This document shows, piece by piece, positions 53,336 to 61,329 of a stretch of DNA of 64,000 bases. Origin of the DNA: Paenibacillus xylanexedens (GTDB lineage Bacteria; Bacillota; Bacilli; Paenibacillales; Paenibacillaceae); the NCBI RefSeq assembly GCF_007676705.1, contig NZ_VEBF01000006.1:124001-188000 (forward strand), given 5' to 3'. Position 1 is the stretch's first letter, and each line of letters starts with the position of its first letter. A program made the position numbers and the translations under genes. The notes beneath the pieces were generated by a model. It searched no databases. It was not told where the DNA came from and worked only from the letters and a program-made list of their open reading frames with translations.

Positions 53336-54736
53336 CTACAACAGAAATTTCCAGAGAAAAGACAGTTTGGATAAAGCTGTGATTGCCATTCGTTTGAAAA
53401 CAGAGCCTTTCTGATTCGTAGATTCTGCTGGATGCTCACCTTTATTCACACGCGTACTATGTGCACGTTTGATATCCATAGCCTCTGTTAGTTCGTTGGC
53501 GAATGCAGAACCAGAAATGACCACAGCAGATTCGGTATTTAGAAAGGCGGATCTGGGATCAAGATTATAAGAACCAACCATGCTGAGGTAATCATCCATG
53601 ACAAATGATTTGCCGTGTATGGAATAAGGGCCTTGGTATTCATAAATGGCCAGACTGGTATCAAGCAACCGTTTCTTAGAGCTTAAGTATCCCGCGAAAG
53701 CCAAAGGGTTAGGGGTCTGCTGAATTGAATTGGTTAGCATGATCCATTCTGCTTTTGGATTCATCGACAGATGTACTGCTTTCTTCATTTTCTTGGTGGG
53801 AATGGCATATGGCGTCTGAAGGTACACTTTCGACTTTGCTTGATTGGCAAAATGAACAAATGCTCTCCACATGGTCGGATCTTTATACAGCCTTTGGATT
53901 GGATTGTGAATGAAAGCGACGTGGTCGGAATGAAGAGCTCCTTGAGCCCATTCCTTCGGCAACACTTTAACAAAAGGATCGCTCTGAGCCCAAGCTTTTT
54001 TATATAACTGAGCCAGCCGAGCCAGCTCTTTTAACCCCTTTGCATGATGCTGACGTTTTGCATGTTTTTCTGGTTTGGTGAATGGATGGTTCCATAACCG
54101 ATTTATATATTTTTTCATTTCAACAACCGTGCTGTTCGTATTATGGTTTGGATTGTAAACAAGGACATCCCGATCGAATACATAGTCTTTTTGGGGTTGC
54201 AATGCCATGTATCTATCACCAATATTTTGGCCGCCAATGATGCCATATGTGTTGTCGACAAGAAGGATCTTGTCATGCAGACGGTTATGCCATGTCCATG
54301 GCATAAATATGTGGAGTGGTTCATAATACCTTAACTCCACATTGGGGTGAGCTGCAATGGCATCTGGAATATCACGCAATTCTCCGCGCATGTTGTGAAA
54401 AATCCCGTCTAAAATGATTCGAACATGAACACCCCGATCAGCTGCATCGAATAAAGCAGCAAAAAAGAGTTGAGATGTTTTTCCTTTTTGGATGGAGTAA
54501 TAAGCCAGGTCGATGCTTGTTTTCGCCTCTCGAATGGTCTGGATTCTCACCTGACCGGATTGAAAGCCGTCCTCCAAGAGCAATACGCGATCTGTCGTAC
54601 TTCCTGCTGTTAACGATTTTTGCATATCCGTACTTTCAATAGTAGATGGAGACGGAACCAAAAATAAAAGGTAAGCTGTGAAAAAAACGTAGACACAATA
54701 GGACAGAATAATTGCGAATATGGTTTTAAGGATCAT
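53336..54736 (-). CDS. Phospholipase D / cardiolipin synthase-like protein
   Basis: 466 aa. One N-terminal helix (about 4-27), then two HKD domains: first HDKILLVDNTYGIIGGQN, second HGKSFVMDDYLSMVGSYN, spaced as in bacterial PLD-family synthases. ATG start with GGGGGCG upstream. Bacterial relatives (Cls) make cardiolipin from phosphatidylglycerol, but this one has a single TM and resembles YwiE/YwjE less than secreted PLD-like enzymes, so substrate is uncertain. The C-terminus is basic and hydrophobic (KLSFLWKFLL). Its 600-bp upstream region contains the separate TPP riboswitch of the divergent thi operon. Confidence 0.88.
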   Translation of the reverse strand: MILKTIFAIILSYCVYVFFTAYLLFLVPSPSTIESTDMQKSLTAGSTTDRVLLLEDGFQSGQVRIQTIREAKTSIDLAYYSIQKGKTSQLFFAALFDAADRGVHVRIILDGIFHNMRGELRDIPDAIAAHPNVELRYYEPLHIFMPWTWHNRLHDKILLVDNTYGIIGGQNIGDRYMALQPQKDYVFDRDVLVYNPNHNTNSTVVEMKKYINRLWNHPFTKPEKHAKRQHHAKGLKELARLAQLYKKAWAQSDPFVKVLPKEWAQGALHSDHVAFIHNPIQRLYKDPTMWRAFVHFANQAKSKVYLQTPYAIPTKKMKKAVHLSMNPKAEWIMLTNSIQQTPNPLAFAGYLSSKKRLLDTSLAIYEYQGPYSIHGKSFVMDDYLSMVGSYNLDPRSAFLNTESAVVISGSAFANELTEAMDIKRAHSTRVNKGEHPAESTNQKGSVFKRMAITALSKLSFLWKFLL

Positions 54737-55106
54737 TCAGTACGCCCCCATTTTTATGTAAAAAGTAATTATTTGTATAGCAGTACTATCTCCTTCTGTA
54801 TCTAAATTATGTTGTTTAAATTAATCAAGCGACTCCGGTCAAGGTCAAACGATCAAAAGCTCAGCTCGGAGCGACTCAGAAACAGGTAGGCTATGACCCG
54901 AAATCCGATGTTTGTGCACTCAGTCAGATTTCCTTATATGATTCGCCACGATAATTGATAAAAATCACACATCTAGAGAGGTCGTTATATGCATGTATAA
55001 TGGCCTCTTTGATTAATTCATACGTGCCCCCATCCAGTTCCTGACTGGACATGCATGGGCCTCTGGCCTATAATTACACCTAGTAATGCCCGTAACTTCA
55101 TAGTTT
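54737..55106. other. Intergenic region before the TPP riboswitch
   Basis: No credible gene. A 13-bp hairpin with two G-T wobbles (54977-55008, AGAGGTCGTTATA / TATAATGGCCTCT) holds a TATAAT at 54996-55001; it may be a terminator for the PLD gene side or contain the thi promoter. No clear -35. Confidence 0.45.
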
Positions 55107-55197
55107 CCCAGGGGAGTCGGAATAGGCCGGCTGAGAGTGTATCCCACCAAGATACTGACCCTTAGACCTGATCTGGATCATGCCAGCGTAGGAATCG
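55107..55197 (+). promoter_or_regulatory. TPP riboswitch
   Basis: Contains the THI-element blocks in order: GGGGAGTCGG, CTGAGAGTG, GACCCTTAGACCTGATCTGG and ATCATGCCAGCGTAGGAA. Binds thiamine pyrophosphate and shuts off the downstream thi genes. Confidence 0.95.
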
Positions 55198-55254
55198 GAG
55201 TATATCGAATTGGCCCAGCCTCTTTGCTGAATGCCACATCTCTAACGCCTGCAC

Positions 55255-55282
55255 GCGTCCCGGATTAACGGGGCGCTTTTTT
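55255..55282 (+). terminator. Terminator of the TPP riboswitch
   Basis: GCGTCCC-GGATTAAC-GGGGCGC then TTTTTT, 58 bp after the aptamer; stops transcription when TPP is bound. Confidence 0.85.
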
Positions 55283-55394
55283 AATGTTCTTTTATATAGC
55301 CAGAGAGCTAAAAAAAGTGACGTTATCCGGATCATAGCTGGTATAAATCTGTCGATTTATGCAAGAAGCTTGGATATGAAGCCAAGGAGTACCC

Positions 55395-55430
55395 GTGCCA
55401 CTGGCCGGACAACATGAAGGAGAGAAATGA
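55395..55430 (+). CDS. Possible 11-codon leader peptide before thiY
   Basis: GTG at 55395 behind AAGGAG (five-base spacing) opens VPLAGQHEGEK and stops in a TGA that overlaps the thiY ATG (ATGA). This would couple thiY translation to it. It could equally be chance overlap with the thiY ribosome binding site. Confidence 0.3.
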   Translation: MPLAGQHEGEK

Positions 55431-56473
55431 AGATGAGATGGCGTAAAATGATGGGCCTAATGCTCTTGTGCGTACTACTAGTGGCTGTGGCTGCATGTGG
55501 CGGCAAAGAAGCTGCACCTTCAGGAGAAAACGGCAGCAGCAATACCGAAAACAGCAATGAAGGTGAAACTGCCGCCATGAAAGATATTAAAGTGGTGCTC
55601 GACTGGACACCAAATACGAATCATACCGGCCTGTATGCAGCTGTAGATCAAGGTTTTTACAAGGCTGAGGGCTTGAACGTAGAAATTGTACAACCAGGTG
55701 CCGGTGGCGCAGATACAATGGTTGCCTCCAATGAAGTGCCTTTTGGCGTAAGCTATCAGGAGAGTGTAACTCAAGCCCGAACACAGGGTGTTCCATTGGT
55801 ATCCATCGCAGCAGTTATTCAGCATAATACATCCGGGTTCGCTGCTCCGGCGGATCGGAATATCAAATCACCGAAAGACTTTGAAGGCAAAACCTATGGC
55901 GGTTGGGGTTCCCCAGTGGAAGAAGCCGTGATGCAATCCATTATGGAAGGCGACGGAGCCGATGTATCCAAAGTGAAAAATATTAACATGGGTGATGCCG
56001 ACTTTTTCACCGCAGTGAAACGGGACATTGATTTCGCGTGGATTTTCTACGCCTGGACAGGTATTGAAGCCGAACTGCGCGGAGAACCGATCGATATGTT
56101 ATATGTGAAGGATTATTCAGAAGCATTAGATTACTACACGCCTGTCCTCGTAACGAACGAGCAGACGATCCAAAACGATCCTGAACTGGTGAAAGCATTC
56201 CTGAAAGCCACTTCCGAAGGGTATCAATATGCGATTGATCATCCCGAAGACGCAGCCAACATTCTGATCAAGGCCGTACCGGATCTGGACAAGGAATTGG
56301 TACTGGCAAGCCAGAAGTGGCTCAGTCCGAAGTACACGGATGACGCCCCTCGCTGGGGGGAACAGAAACAGGAAGTATGGCAGAATTACACCGACTGGAT
56401 GTTTAGCAAAAAACTACTGGATGAACAGATCGATGTGAGCAAGGCATATACGAACGAGTTTTTACCCCAATAA
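55427..56473 (+). CDS. thiY: Thiamine-precursor ABC transporter, substrate-binding lipoprotein (ThiY-like)
   Basis: 348 aa. Lipobox VAVAAC near residue 24 followed by a Ser/Asn/Glu-rich linker. NMT1/THI5-like fold: VVLDWTPNTNHTGLYAA, GFYKAEGLNVEI, PFGVSYQESV. It delivers a pyrimidine precursor, such as formylaminopyrimidine, to ThiXZ. ATG with AAGGAG; a second ATG two codons later is equally well placed. TPP riboswitch upstream supports the role. Confidence 0.93.
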   Translation: MKMRWRKMMGLMLLCVLLVAVAACGGKEAAPSGENGSSNTENSNEGETAAMKDIKVVLDWTPNTNHTGLYAAVDQGFYKAEGLNVEIVQPGAGGADTMVASNEVPFGVSYQESVTQARTQGVPLVSIAAVIQHNTSGFAAPADRNIKSPKDFEGKTYGGWGSPVEEAVMQSIMEGDGADVSKVKNINMGDADFFTAVKRDIDFAWIFYAWTGIEAELRGEPIDMLYVKDYSEALDYYTPVLVTNEQTIQNDPELVKAFLKATSEGYQYAIDHPEDAANILIKAVPDLDKELVLASQKWLSPKYTDDAPRWGEQKQEVWQNYTDWMFSKKLLDEQIDVSKAYTNEFLPQ

Positions 56474-56532
56474 AATTTCTCATATAAAACGAACTTAATA
56501 TTTACACGAGGACGGAGAGGACAGAAATAACA

Positions 56533-56640
56533 TGAAAAAGCGAAGCGGTCGCCTTTATCACCGGATTTTCCCTTTGGAGAAGGGAATCAAAAAATCTGGG
56601 GATAACAGCGATTGGAAGGTTATTCTGTCATCGAAGTGGC
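56533..56640 (-). repeat. Dispersed palindromic repeat, copy 3 (inverted)
   Basis: Reverse complement reads ATCGCTGTTATCCCCAGATT, TTCCCTTCTCCAAAGGGAA, ATCCGGTGATAAAGGCGACC, GCTTCGCTTTTTC, closely matching copy 2. It lies within the thiY-to-YkoF-like spacer, so it is transcribed as part of the thi mRNA and would fold into a hairpin. Confidence 0.82.
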
Positions 56641-56695
56641 AAGTGTAACAGTCATTAGTTCATTTTATATATTTCGAAAGGAGCCGTGATCTATC

Positions 56696-56986
56696 ATGGC
56701 AAGCACACTGCTTAGCATTCAAGTTATTCCGAAAACACCAAATGGCGAGAACTCTTACCCTTACGTAGATCGCGCCATTGAAGTTATTCAGCAATCCGGC
56801 CTGAAATATCAGGTGAACCCGCTCGACACCACCATGGAGGGGGAACTGGAGGAACTGTTGGAGGTTGTCCGTAAAATGCACGAGGTACTCGTGGAGGCTG
56901 GCAGCCCAAGCATCATCTCCCAGATCAAAATCGCCCATAGCCCTACTGGCTTCAGCATGGATACCCTGACGGAGAAATATCGCTAA
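56696..56986 (+). CDS. YkoF/MTH1187-type thiamine-binding protein
   Basis: 96 aa ferredoxin-like protein of the DUF77/MTH1187 family: LLSIQVIPKTPNGENS, IEVIQQSGLKYQVNPLDTTMEGE, EVLVEAGSPSIISQIKI. Such proteins bind thiamine or its pyrimidine part; B. subtilis YkoF is part of a hydroxymethylpyrimidine transporter locus. AAAGGAG upstream; its stop overlaps the thiX ATG by one base. Confidence 0.92.
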   Translation: MASTLLSIQVIPKTPNGENSYPYVDRAIEVIQQSGLKYQVNPLDTTMEGELEELLEVVRKMHEVLVEAGSPSIISQIKIAHSPTGFSMDTLTEKYR

Positions 56987-57744
56987 TGCATGCTTATTTC
57001 AAAAGCGTATGGCCGCCCTTCGTGGCGGTTATTCTCTTTATAGCGATATGGCAGGGGGCCGTTTCCCTGTTCCATATTGAGAAATGGATGCTGCCTGCAC
57101 CGTCCGACATCGCCCGCGAAGCGGCAACCCAGGCCGAACGGCTTGGCATGCACGCCTCCGCAACCATTCAGTTAACCCTGATCGGATTCGCGGCTGGCAC
57201 AGCGGTTGGATTGCTAATTGCGATGGTGCTGCATTTGGTTCCTTTTCTCAAGTCGGCCCTGTATCCTTTACTTATTCTTAGTCAAAATATCCCGACCATC
57301 GCGCTGGCGCCGCTCCTGTTAATCTGGTTCGGATTCGGCCTGCTGCCCAAGCTGATTACCATCATCCTGGTCTGCTTCTTCCCCGTTGCGGTGGCGGCTA
57401 TGGACGGCTTGACCCGTACTGACGCGGCCATGATGAACTATATGCGCATGGCTGGTGCCAAGCGTCGTCATATCTTCTGGAAGCTGGAGCTTCCCCATGC
57501 GCTGCCATCAGTATTCTCCGGTGTCAAAATCGCTGCTACCTATAGCGTGATGGGTGCCATCATCGCCGAATGGATTGGTGCAGACAAGGGCATTGGTTAT
57601 TATATGATGCTGCAAAAGTCAGCTTATCGCACAGATCGTCTATTCGTGGCAATCATGATTATTGTCGCGCTCAGCTTACTGCTCTTCCTGCTCATTGCAC
57701 TGCTGGAGAAGCTGCTCGTGCGCTGGCGTCCACAGAAGAGATAG
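56986..57744 (+). CDS. thiX: Thiamine-precursor ABC transporter permease (ThiX-like)
   Basis: 252 aa, six helices with the permease EAA loop MAGAKRRHIFWKLELPHALP. Forms the channel for the ThiY-bound pyrimidine with ThiZ. Overlaps the YkoF-like stop by one base; a 145-bp gap separates it from thiZ. Confidence 0.93.
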   Translation: MHAYFKSVWPPFVAVILFIAIWQGAVSLFHIEKWMLPAPSDIAREAATQAERLGMHASATIQLTLIGFAAGTAVGLLIAMVLHLVPFLKSALYPLLILSQNIPTIALAPLLLIWFGFGLLPKLITIILVCFFPVAVAAMDGLTRTDAAMMNYMRMAGAKRRHIFWKLELPHALPSVFSGVKIAATYSVMGAIIAEWIGADKGIGYYMMLQKSAYRTDRLFVAIMIIVALSLLLFLLIALLEKLLVRWRPQKR

Positions 57745-57889
57745 TAAAACGTGTGGATATACCAAGCAGTACACAGTGGAATGATGCCATAGCAGTTGTG
57801 AATAGCACGTATGCACATTTCACAAGGTGAAGCTGTGACGACATTTAAATAAGAAGATGTAATCTGTATATTTAGGAAGTGATGATCAT

Positions 57890-58804
57890 ATGAATCGGCA
57901 ACAGGACGAACAAGTCCAGCCTGGACGAGGAGCACGCGCAATGGAGCCAAATCACGGTGAAAAGCTCCACCCGGCTACCCCTAATCGACCTGCCAATACT
58001 GCTAATGCTCTTGCTCCGGTTCCGCCTGCACTGGACGTCGTTGACGTTCATGCGTCATTCCGCGAACGGCGGAGCAGGCTACCCGTTCTGAACGGCCTGT
58101 CCCTGACTGTCAAGCAAGGCGAGTTTGTCGCTATCGTTGGGCCATCCGGCTGTGGCAAAAGCACCCTGTTCCATATCATCGGCGGTCTGCTGAAGCCACA
58201 GGAAGGCCAAGTGCTTATGAACGGTCAGCATGTAACGGGACAGCGTGGCAAGATTAGTTATATGCCACAACAGCCTGCTCTCTTCCCTTGGCGTACCATT
58301 GAAGACAATGTACTGCTTGCTGGTGAAGTAGCTACAAATGCTCCACCTCGTGCGGAAGCACTTGCGGAGGCTCGGAAGTGGTTAAGAAGCGTGGGTCTTG
58401 CCGGGTTCGAGCAAGCCTATCCTCATATGCTGTCGGGCGGAATGCAGCAGCGTGCTGCATTTCTGCGCGCCCTACTCAGTCCGCAGGAACTCATGCTGCT
58501 GGACGAACCTTTCAGCGCGCTGGATGCATTGACACGTAGCGACATGCAGCGCTGGCTGCTCGATATCTGGGAGCAGAACCGCCGCTCGGTGCTGTTCATC
58601 ACCCACAATATCGAAGAAGCATTGCTGCTTGCGGATCGGGTCTATGTGTTATCCAACCGACCTGCAACGGTGTTGCACGAGGTGCATGTTCCTTTTGATC
58701 GCCCAAGACGAGAAGAAATTGCGGAAGAATCCGCATTCCTTGAACGTAAACGGCAGATTGCACAGTGGATGAGAGAAGAACAGCAGAAAGCCCGCCTATC
58801 TTGA
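57890..58804 (+). CDS. thiZ: Thiamine-precursor ABC transporter ATP-binding protein (ThiZ-like)
   Basis: 304 aa. The first 45 residues are a poorly conserved extension; the ATPase starts near LDVVDVHASF. Walker A GPSGCGKST, signature LSGGMQQRAAFLRAL, Walker B LMLLDEPFSALDA, H-loop FITHNIEEAL. ATG with AGGAAGTGATG upstream. Hydrolyses ATP to drive pyrimidine import. A terminator follows. Confidence 0.93.
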   Translation: MNRQQDEQVQPGRGARAMEPNHGEKLHPATPNRPANTANALAPVPPALDVVDVHASFRERRSRLPVLNGLSLTVKQGEFVAIVGPSGCGKSTLFHIIGGLLKPQEGQVLMNGQHVTGQRGKISYMPQQPALFPWRTIEDNVLLAGEVATNAPPRAEALAEARKWLRSVGLAGFEQAYPHMLSGGMQQRAAFLRALLSPQELMLLDEPFSALDALTRSDMQRWLLDIWEQNRRSVLFITHNIEEALLLADRVYVLSNRPATVLHEVHVPFDRPRREEIAEESAFLERKRQIAQWMREEQQKARLS

Positions 58805-58818
58805 TAGTGCGGGTTTTT
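58791..58818 (+). terminator. Terminator after thiZ
   Basis: CCCGCCTATC-TT-GATAGTGCGGG then TTTTTAAG, overlapping the thiZ end. It may weaken or prevent read-through into the TatD gene. Confidence 0.78.
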
Positions 58819-58909
58819 AAGTTATTATTTTCCTTTAATGGGTGATCCGCCTCAAGAAATTCTGCGTAACATCGTTAAAATATATATGAACACAAGGAGG
58901 AATTCCCTC

Positions 58910-59716
58910 ATGCATTCTCAAGCCTTTGCATCATTAATTGATGCTCATATTCACTTGGATCAGTACACCCCTGACGAACAACGTGAGATGCTGCTCACTT
59001 TCCCTTCTCGGCAGGTTGAAGCGGTCATTGCGGTATCCATGAATCTAGCTTCTGCCCAGGCCAACCTGGAGCTTGCAAAGCAACACCCCCGCACCATCTA
59101 TCCGGCCTTCGGTTTTCATCCGGAACAGGAACTGCCTTCCGCTGCAGAAATCGACCTGTTCTTCCAATGGATCGAGAAGCATATTGGACAAGCTACAGCC
59201 ATAGGAGAAGTCGGGCTCCCCTATTACAACCGTCAGGAAGCGGAGCAGGCAGGGCAGCGCTTCGATCAGAGCGGGTATATCGAGTTGCTTGAACGTTTCA
59301 TCCAGCTCGCCATAAAGCACAACAAACCACTTGTCCTTCATGCGGTATACGAAGATGCGGATATCGTCTGTGATTTGCTGGAGCAAAATCAGTTCCGACG
59401 CGCCCATTTCCACTGGTTCAAGGGATCTCGCGAAACCATAAGGCGCATGGCTGATAATGGCTATTTCATCTCTTTCACGCCAGATATTCATTACGAAGAA
59501 GAGATTCGTGAACTCGCCCGGCAATATCCATCGGAGCAAGTCATGGCCGAGACCGACGGACCTTGGCCCTTCGAAGGGCCGTTCCAGGGACGAATGACAC
59601 ACCCGGCCATGACCAGACAGGTCATTCAGGCATGGAGTGAGATCACCGGCATGGGAACGGAACGGGCAGCTCGTCTCTTTTATCAGAACACAAAGCGTTT
59701 CTACGGCTTAACTTGA
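58910..59716 (+). CDS. TatD-family metal-dependent hydrolase
   Basis: 268 aa. ATG at 58910 with AAGGAGG eight bases upstream; a longer frame lacks support. Metal ligands of the amidohydrolase superfamily are present: DAHIHLD (H-x-H), E in GEVGLPYY, H in VLHAVYED and FHWFKG, and D in ETDGPWPF. TatD proteins act as DNases or deaminase-like hydrolases. Position after thiYXZ with the TPP switch suggests a link to pyrimidine salvage, where YlmB normally deformylates formylaminopyrimidine; this is a hypothesis only, as a terminator intervenes. Confidence 0.88.
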   Translation: MHSQAFASLIDAHIHLDQYTPDEQREMLLTFPSRQVEAVIAVSMNLASAQANLELAKQHPRTIYPAFGFHPEQELPSAAEIDLFFQWIEKHIGQATAIGEVGLPYYNRQEAEQAGQRFDQSGYIELLERFIQLAIKHNKPLVLHAVYEDADIVCDLLEQNQFRRAHFHWFKGSRETIRRMADNGYFISFTPDIHYEEEIRELARQYPSEQVMAETDGPWPFEGPFQGRMTHPAMTRQVIQAWSEITGMGTERAARLFYQNTKRFYGLT

Positions 59717-59788
59717 GTACAATCAGGTAGCAGCAAGTACACTCGCTCGTCCTGCCAATACAGCACAACACATTACAGCTCAGCACAA

Positions 59789-59821
59789 AGAAGCCAGTCG
59801 GCTTGATCCCGACTGACTTCT
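59789..59821. terminator. Bidirectional terminator-like hairpin
   Basis: AGAAGCCAGTCGG / CCGACTGACTTCT with one mismatch, between the convergent TatD and nitroreductase genes. Weak T-tracts. Confidence 0.65.
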
Positions 59822-59837
59822 AATATTCATATATAAT

Positions 59838-60581
59838 TTATCGCTTCAAGAATCCTTTGCCTTCCAGAAACGGTCTCACTTGCAACCTTGTCGGCTCAGT
59901 CAGGCGCTTCGCCATCAGTTCGGACCATGGAGTCGTTCTTTCACCGTTGGTCCGTTCTTTCATGTACGCCGTCGTTGTCTCATCGTAGCGCTCAACACCT
60001 CGCAGGCTCTGCTCGGCATTATAGCGATTATGATGCAGAACTGCATCCAGTGGCAGACGTGGCCGAATTCCCGTTTCCTGATCTGCAACACCAATACACA
60101 TGCCATACACCGGATATACCCCCTCCGGCAATCCCAACAGCTCAGCGACTTCCTCAATCCGGGTACGAAGCCCGCCAATATATACGATTCCGAATCCGAG
60201 TGACTCCGCTGCAAGAGCGGCATTCTGGGAAGCCAGTGCAGCATCAATCGTGGCTACCATGAAATTCTCGGTTGAATCGGCATACGATTCCTTTTCAGGA
60301 AGATGACGTTTCGCAGCATCACTCAATCGATATAGGTCAGCACACCATACGAGAAACACCGGACATTCATTGACGTAGGCCTGATTGCCTGCCAATTCAG
60401 CCAGCTTGGATTTCTGCTCTATGTCAGACACAGCAATCACGGTATAGGCCTGCACACTACTTGAAGAGGAAGCCATCTGCCCAGCCGCTACGATGGCTGC
60501 AAGCTGCTCATCACTCACCGGGTCTGGCTTGAATTTACGTACAGAGCGGTGCTTCATCATCAATTCAATGGTTTCATTCAT
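59838..60581 (-). CDS. nfsA: Oxygen-insensitive NAD(P)H nitroreductase, NfsA-like
   Basis: 247 aa. FMN-binding HRSVRKFKPDPVSDEQL at the start, AGQMASSSSSVQAYTVI, and SLGFGIVYIGGLR place it with NfsA/NfrA flavin reductases. Reduces nitro- and quinone compounds. ATG overlaps the TetR stop by eight bases, so it is the second gene of a TetR-nfsA pair and is likely regulated by that repressor. Confidence 0.92.
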   Translation of the reverse strand: MNETIELMMKHRSVRKFKPDPVSDEQLAAIVAAGQMASSSSSVQAYTVIAVSDIEQKSKLAELAGNQAYVNECPVFLVWCADLYRLSDAAKRHLPEKESYADSTENFMVATIDAALASQNAALAAESLGFGIVYIGGLRTRIEEVAELLGLPEGVYPVYGMCIGVADQETGIRPRLPLDAVLHHNRYNAEQSLRGVERYDETTTAYMKERTNGERTTPWSELMAKRLTEPTRLQVRPFLEGKGFLKR

Positions 60582-61173
60582 GGCTGTTCACTCCCAATCC
60601 TCGAAGTACGAACTCAATCGTCTGCTCAGCGAGCTCGTCTGTATTCATATCCTGATAATCAAAGCCAAATCGAGAGTTCTTGGCCCGTTTGTGTGCCAAA
60701 GCCACACCCATCACCTGAAGCATCGCATAAGATACGGACTCGATCTGGAACAATCCCTGGTCCTTTCCTTCTTGCAGAAGCTCCCTCACTCGGGTCCAGA
60801 CAGGGTCCAGGAAACGAAATACGGTAGCTGTGCGATGTGTACGAAGTGTAATTTCAAGCTGCACAATATCGCTCATCTCCCGATCCGTCATCGTGAACTT
60901 CACAACTTCACCAATAATTCGTCGGATACCTTCCACAGGCGAGGACATGGACTCTTCCGCCAGCGAGTTCATCATATGCCCAGGGAAAAAATGCTCAAAT
61001 AAGGCTTCAAACACCTTTTCTTTGCCGCCAAAATGGTATGAGACCAGTGACACGTTCGCACCCGCCTCATCACAGATTTGACGAACACTCGTCCCGTCAT
61101 ACCCCTGCTGTGCAAAAAGCTTCTTGGCTGCAAGCAATATCCTCGTTTTGATATCCAATTCCGGTTCCGTCAT
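60574..61173 (-). CDS. TetR-family regulator
   Basis: 199 aa. N-terminal HTH with GTSVRQICDEAGANVSLVSYHFGGKE, the canonical TetR recognition helix region (tail shown as VSLVSYHFGGKE). ATG with GGAGCGGGACGG upstream. Likely repressor of its own pair and possibly of the permease gene 1.2 kb away, whose promoter carries a large palindrome. Confidence 0.93.
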   Translation of the reverse strand: MTEPELDIKTRILLAAKKLFAQQGYDGTSVRQICDEAGANVSLVSYHFGGKEKVFEALFEHFFPGHMMNSLAEESMSSPVEGIRRIIGEVVKFTMTDREMSDIVQLEITLRTHRTATVFRFLDPVWTRVRELLQEGKDQGLFQIESVSYAMLQVMGVALAHKRAKNSRFGFDYQDMNTDELAEQTIEFVLRGLGVNSHE

Positions 61174-61260
61174 TCCGTCCCGCTCCCTCTTGTCCGTTCA
61201 TTTCATCCGCTCCAGCTCAAGGGCTGTAGTCAGGTACTGTATCTGTCTATTATATTACAC

Positions 61261-61293
61261 CAAGCACCCCGATGAAAATCATCGGGGTGCTTG
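61261..61293. terminator. Terminator between TetR and permease genes
   Basis: Perfect 15-bp stem CAAGCACCCCGATGA / TCATCGGGGTGCTTG with loop AAA. It ends the permease transcript on the minus strand 37 bp past its stop, before the tetR-nfsA pair. Confidence 0.85.
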
Positions 61294-61329
61294 TCCTATC
61301 CTATGAAGCAATGGTATACATCTGCTGTA

